Position numbers and translations under genes: made by a program. From positions 1 through 6,539 of the forward strand of contig JAGLUC010000282.1 of assembly GCA_023134955.1 (NCBI GenBank): a stretch of 6,539 nt of DNA, in the 5' to 3' direction. Origin of the DNA: Methylococcales bacterium. GTDB taxonomy: Bacteria; Pseudomonadota; Gammaproteobacteria; Methylococcales; Methylomonadaceae. Below the pieces are notes generated by a model. The model worked only from the letters and a program-made list of their open reading frames with translations. It searched no databases and was not told where the DNA came from. Positions 5,870 through 6,539 of the stretch are shown here, in pieces (within the stretch, counting starts at the first letter, position 1; each line of letters starts with the position of its first letter).

Positions 5870-6029
5870 AGGGTACTTCTATTGATTCATGACTGGTATC
5901 TATACACTTAAAATATTCGATAACTTTGTTGAAAATCTTGACAATAGCTCGCTATTTCCTGCGATCTTCGCCTTGTTCTCAAAAATATTAAGAGCATATC
6001 TACTCAGACAGAATTAATAGGAGTACCCT
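5870..6029. repeat. 160-bp imperfect palindrome (MITE-like)
   Basis: The two 80-base halves are inverted copies centred exactly at 5949/5950. The ends AGGGTACTYCTATTRATTC (5870-5888 and complement 6011-6029) agree at 17 of 19 positions. The centre is AATAGC-TC-GCTATT (5943-5956). By eye the interior matches at roughly half to two thirds of positions, allowing an indel near the ends. No reading frame is present and no clear target-site duplication was seen. It fills most of the divergent gap between the AsmA gene and the small membrane-protein gene. A TTGACA (5938-5943, plus strand) sits next to the centre but lacks a good -10. The most likely identity is a non-autonomous mobile element or dispersed hairpin repeat. 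Confidence 0.65.
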
Positions 6030-6050
6030 AAATCAAGATTTTAACTGATA

Positions 6051-6056
6051 GAGGGG
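6051..6056 (+). promoter_or_regulatory. Ribosome binding site of the small membrane-protein gene
   Basis: GAGGGG ends seven bases before the ATG at 6064-6066. It supports translation of this short gene and fixes its start. Confidence 0.65.
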
Positions 6057-6063
6057 ATGAAAA

Positions 6064-6360
6064 ATGTTAATTCTAGCTAAGTTATCAGCTATTCTGGTAT
6101 TAGTATGGTTTTATTTAACGGGGAAAACGCAGGGGCAAAATGCAATAAAATGGGCTGTTATTGGCTTGGTAGGCTATTGGCTGGCGTGGTGGCTAAGCAA
6201 TAAATTAATACTTTCAATGTTGGTTGGAATGTTTTCTAAAAGCTTAACTATGGTGTTTATTATTACTCAAATACCTGTGGTATGTGGTGTTGTAGTTGCT
6301 TATTTTGTGAGGAAAAAATTGATAAAGGATGCTGAAAAGGTAACTGGTTTAGAAGAATAG
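6064..6360 (+). CDS. Hypothetical small membrane protein
   Basis: 98 residues, not recognised. Strongly hydrophobic, with segments at about 2-18, 27-46 and 60-83, perhaps with a shorter one at 47-58. Short polar links separate them (TGKTQGQN at 19-26, SNK around 45-47), and the tail is charged and basic to acidic (RKKLIKDAEKVTGLEE). No signal-peptidase or catalytic motif is visible. GAGGGG precedes the ATG at a good distance, and a strong terminator begins 10 bases after the stop, so it looks like a complete single-gene unit. It diverges from the AsmA gene and converges on the peroxiredoxin gene. The 160-bp palindrome ends 34 bases before its start and may carry or disturb its promoter. Confidence 0.8.
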   Translation: MLILAKLSAILVLVWFYLTGKTQGQNAIKWAVIGLVGYWLAWWLSNKLILSMLVGMFSKSLTMVFIITQIPVVCGVVVAYFVRKKLIKDAEKVTGLEE

Positions 6361-6370
6361 AGTAGGCATA

Positions 6371-6408
6371 AAAAAGGCGGATAGTATCTGAGTGCTATCC
6401 GCCTTTTT
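6371..6408. terminator. Bidirectional intrinsic terminator
   Basis: Perfect 14-bp stem AAAAAGGCGGATAG (6371-6384) with CTATCCGCCTTTTT (6395-6408) and a 10-base loop. The GC-rich core is followed by five T on the plus strand and six on the minus strand (A-run 6370-6375). It lies between two convergent genes and can serve both the membrane-protein gene (stop at 6360) and the peroxiredoxin gene (stop at 6432). Confidence 0.93.
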
Positions 6409-6431
6409 GCTAAAATTTAAAAACCTATTAA

Positions 6432-6539
6432 CTATAAATCTTCAGCATTTTTAGTTAAGTAATCAGCAACACCCGCTGGACTAGCGTCCATACCCGAATC
6501 GCCTTTATTCCAGCCTGCTGGACAAACTTCACCATGTTC
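6432..6539 (-). CDS. Typical 2-Cys peroxiredoxin, C-terminal part (cut by window end)
   Basis: The last 35 codons plus stop of a gene running off the right edge. The fragment opens with EHGEVCPAGW and continues GDSGMDASPAGVADYLTKN. HGEVCPAGW is the C-terminal signature of AhpC/Prx1-type peroxiredoxins and contains the resolving cysteine that forms a disulfide with the peroxidatic cysteine of the partner subunit. These enzymes reduce hydrogen peroxide and organic peroxides in the cytosol using thioredoxin or a dedicated reductase. The C-terminal helix has YL where hyperoxidation-sensitive eukaryotic forms have YF. The peroxidatic cysteine lies outside the window, so completeness cannot be judged. 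The stop is followed after 23 bases by the shared terminator. Confidence 0.93.
   Translation of the reverse strand, partial: EHGEVCPAGWNKGDSGMDASPAGVADYLTKNAEDL

Noticed and set aside
5938..5966. Plus-strand promoter from the perfect TTGACA at 5938
   Set aside because: At 16-18 bases downstream only TGCGAT-like sequences occur, too poor a -10 to call.
1..6539. CRISPR array
   Set aside because: No regularly spaced identical repeats of CRISPR length are present.

Overview
The window is AT-rich bacterial DNA. Its conserved genes point to a gammaproteobacterium: MutY and YggX align closely with the Enterobacteria/Pseudomonas forms, the AsmA-family protein has the E. coli-type N-terminus, and the gene order AsmA-mutY-yggX is one I recall from Pseudomonas and relatives. 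A low-GC aquatic lineage, perhaps a methanotroph of the Methylococcales, would fit, but that is a guess from general appearance.

Layout. Positions 1-475 hold no gene. They carry a foldable repeat-like element at the left edge (3-98), a strong REP-like hairpin (288-318) and an intrinsic terminator (428-454). On the minus strand follows an accessory two-gene cassette (1634 down to 476). Its first gene encodes a 178-residue soluble protein with a phospholipase-D-like fold signature but no HKD lysine. Its second encodes a membrane protein of about 197 residues with one N-terminal and two C-terminal hydrophobic segments, probably started by GTG behind a strong Shine-Dalgarno site. The stretch 1635-2101 is non-coding and carries a candidate promoter for the cassette plus several hairpins, including a 23-bp palindrome. 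From 2102 to 5762, all on the minus strand, lies the conserved core: AsmA-family protein, mutY (adenine glycosylase) and yggX (iron-trafficking/oxidative protection). mutY and yggX overlap by 17 bases. mutY probably has its own promoter in the 204-base gap behind AsmA, which also holds a perfect 11-bp hairpin.

Between the AsmA gene and a divergent small membrane-protein gene (6064-6360, plus strand) sits a 160-bp imperfect palindrome (5870-6029) with 19-bp near-identical ends and a central AATAGC-TC-GCTATT dyad. It resembles a MITE or a dispersed intergenic repeat. The window closes with a perfect 14-bp bidirectional terminator and the C-terminal 35 codons of a typical 2-Cys peroxiredoxin on the minus strand.

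How the genes relate. MutY (adenine opposite 8-oxoguanine), YggX (protection of Fe-S clusters, one of which MutY carries) and the peroxiredoxin (peroxide removal) all concern oxidative damage, although the peroxiredoxin is a separate transcription unit. AsmA is an envelope protein. The cassette at 476-1634 is the only accessory part. Its soluble-sensor-like plus membrane-protein design, with flanking repeats, makes it the best candidate for an undescribed system, but its function cannot be read from sequence alone.
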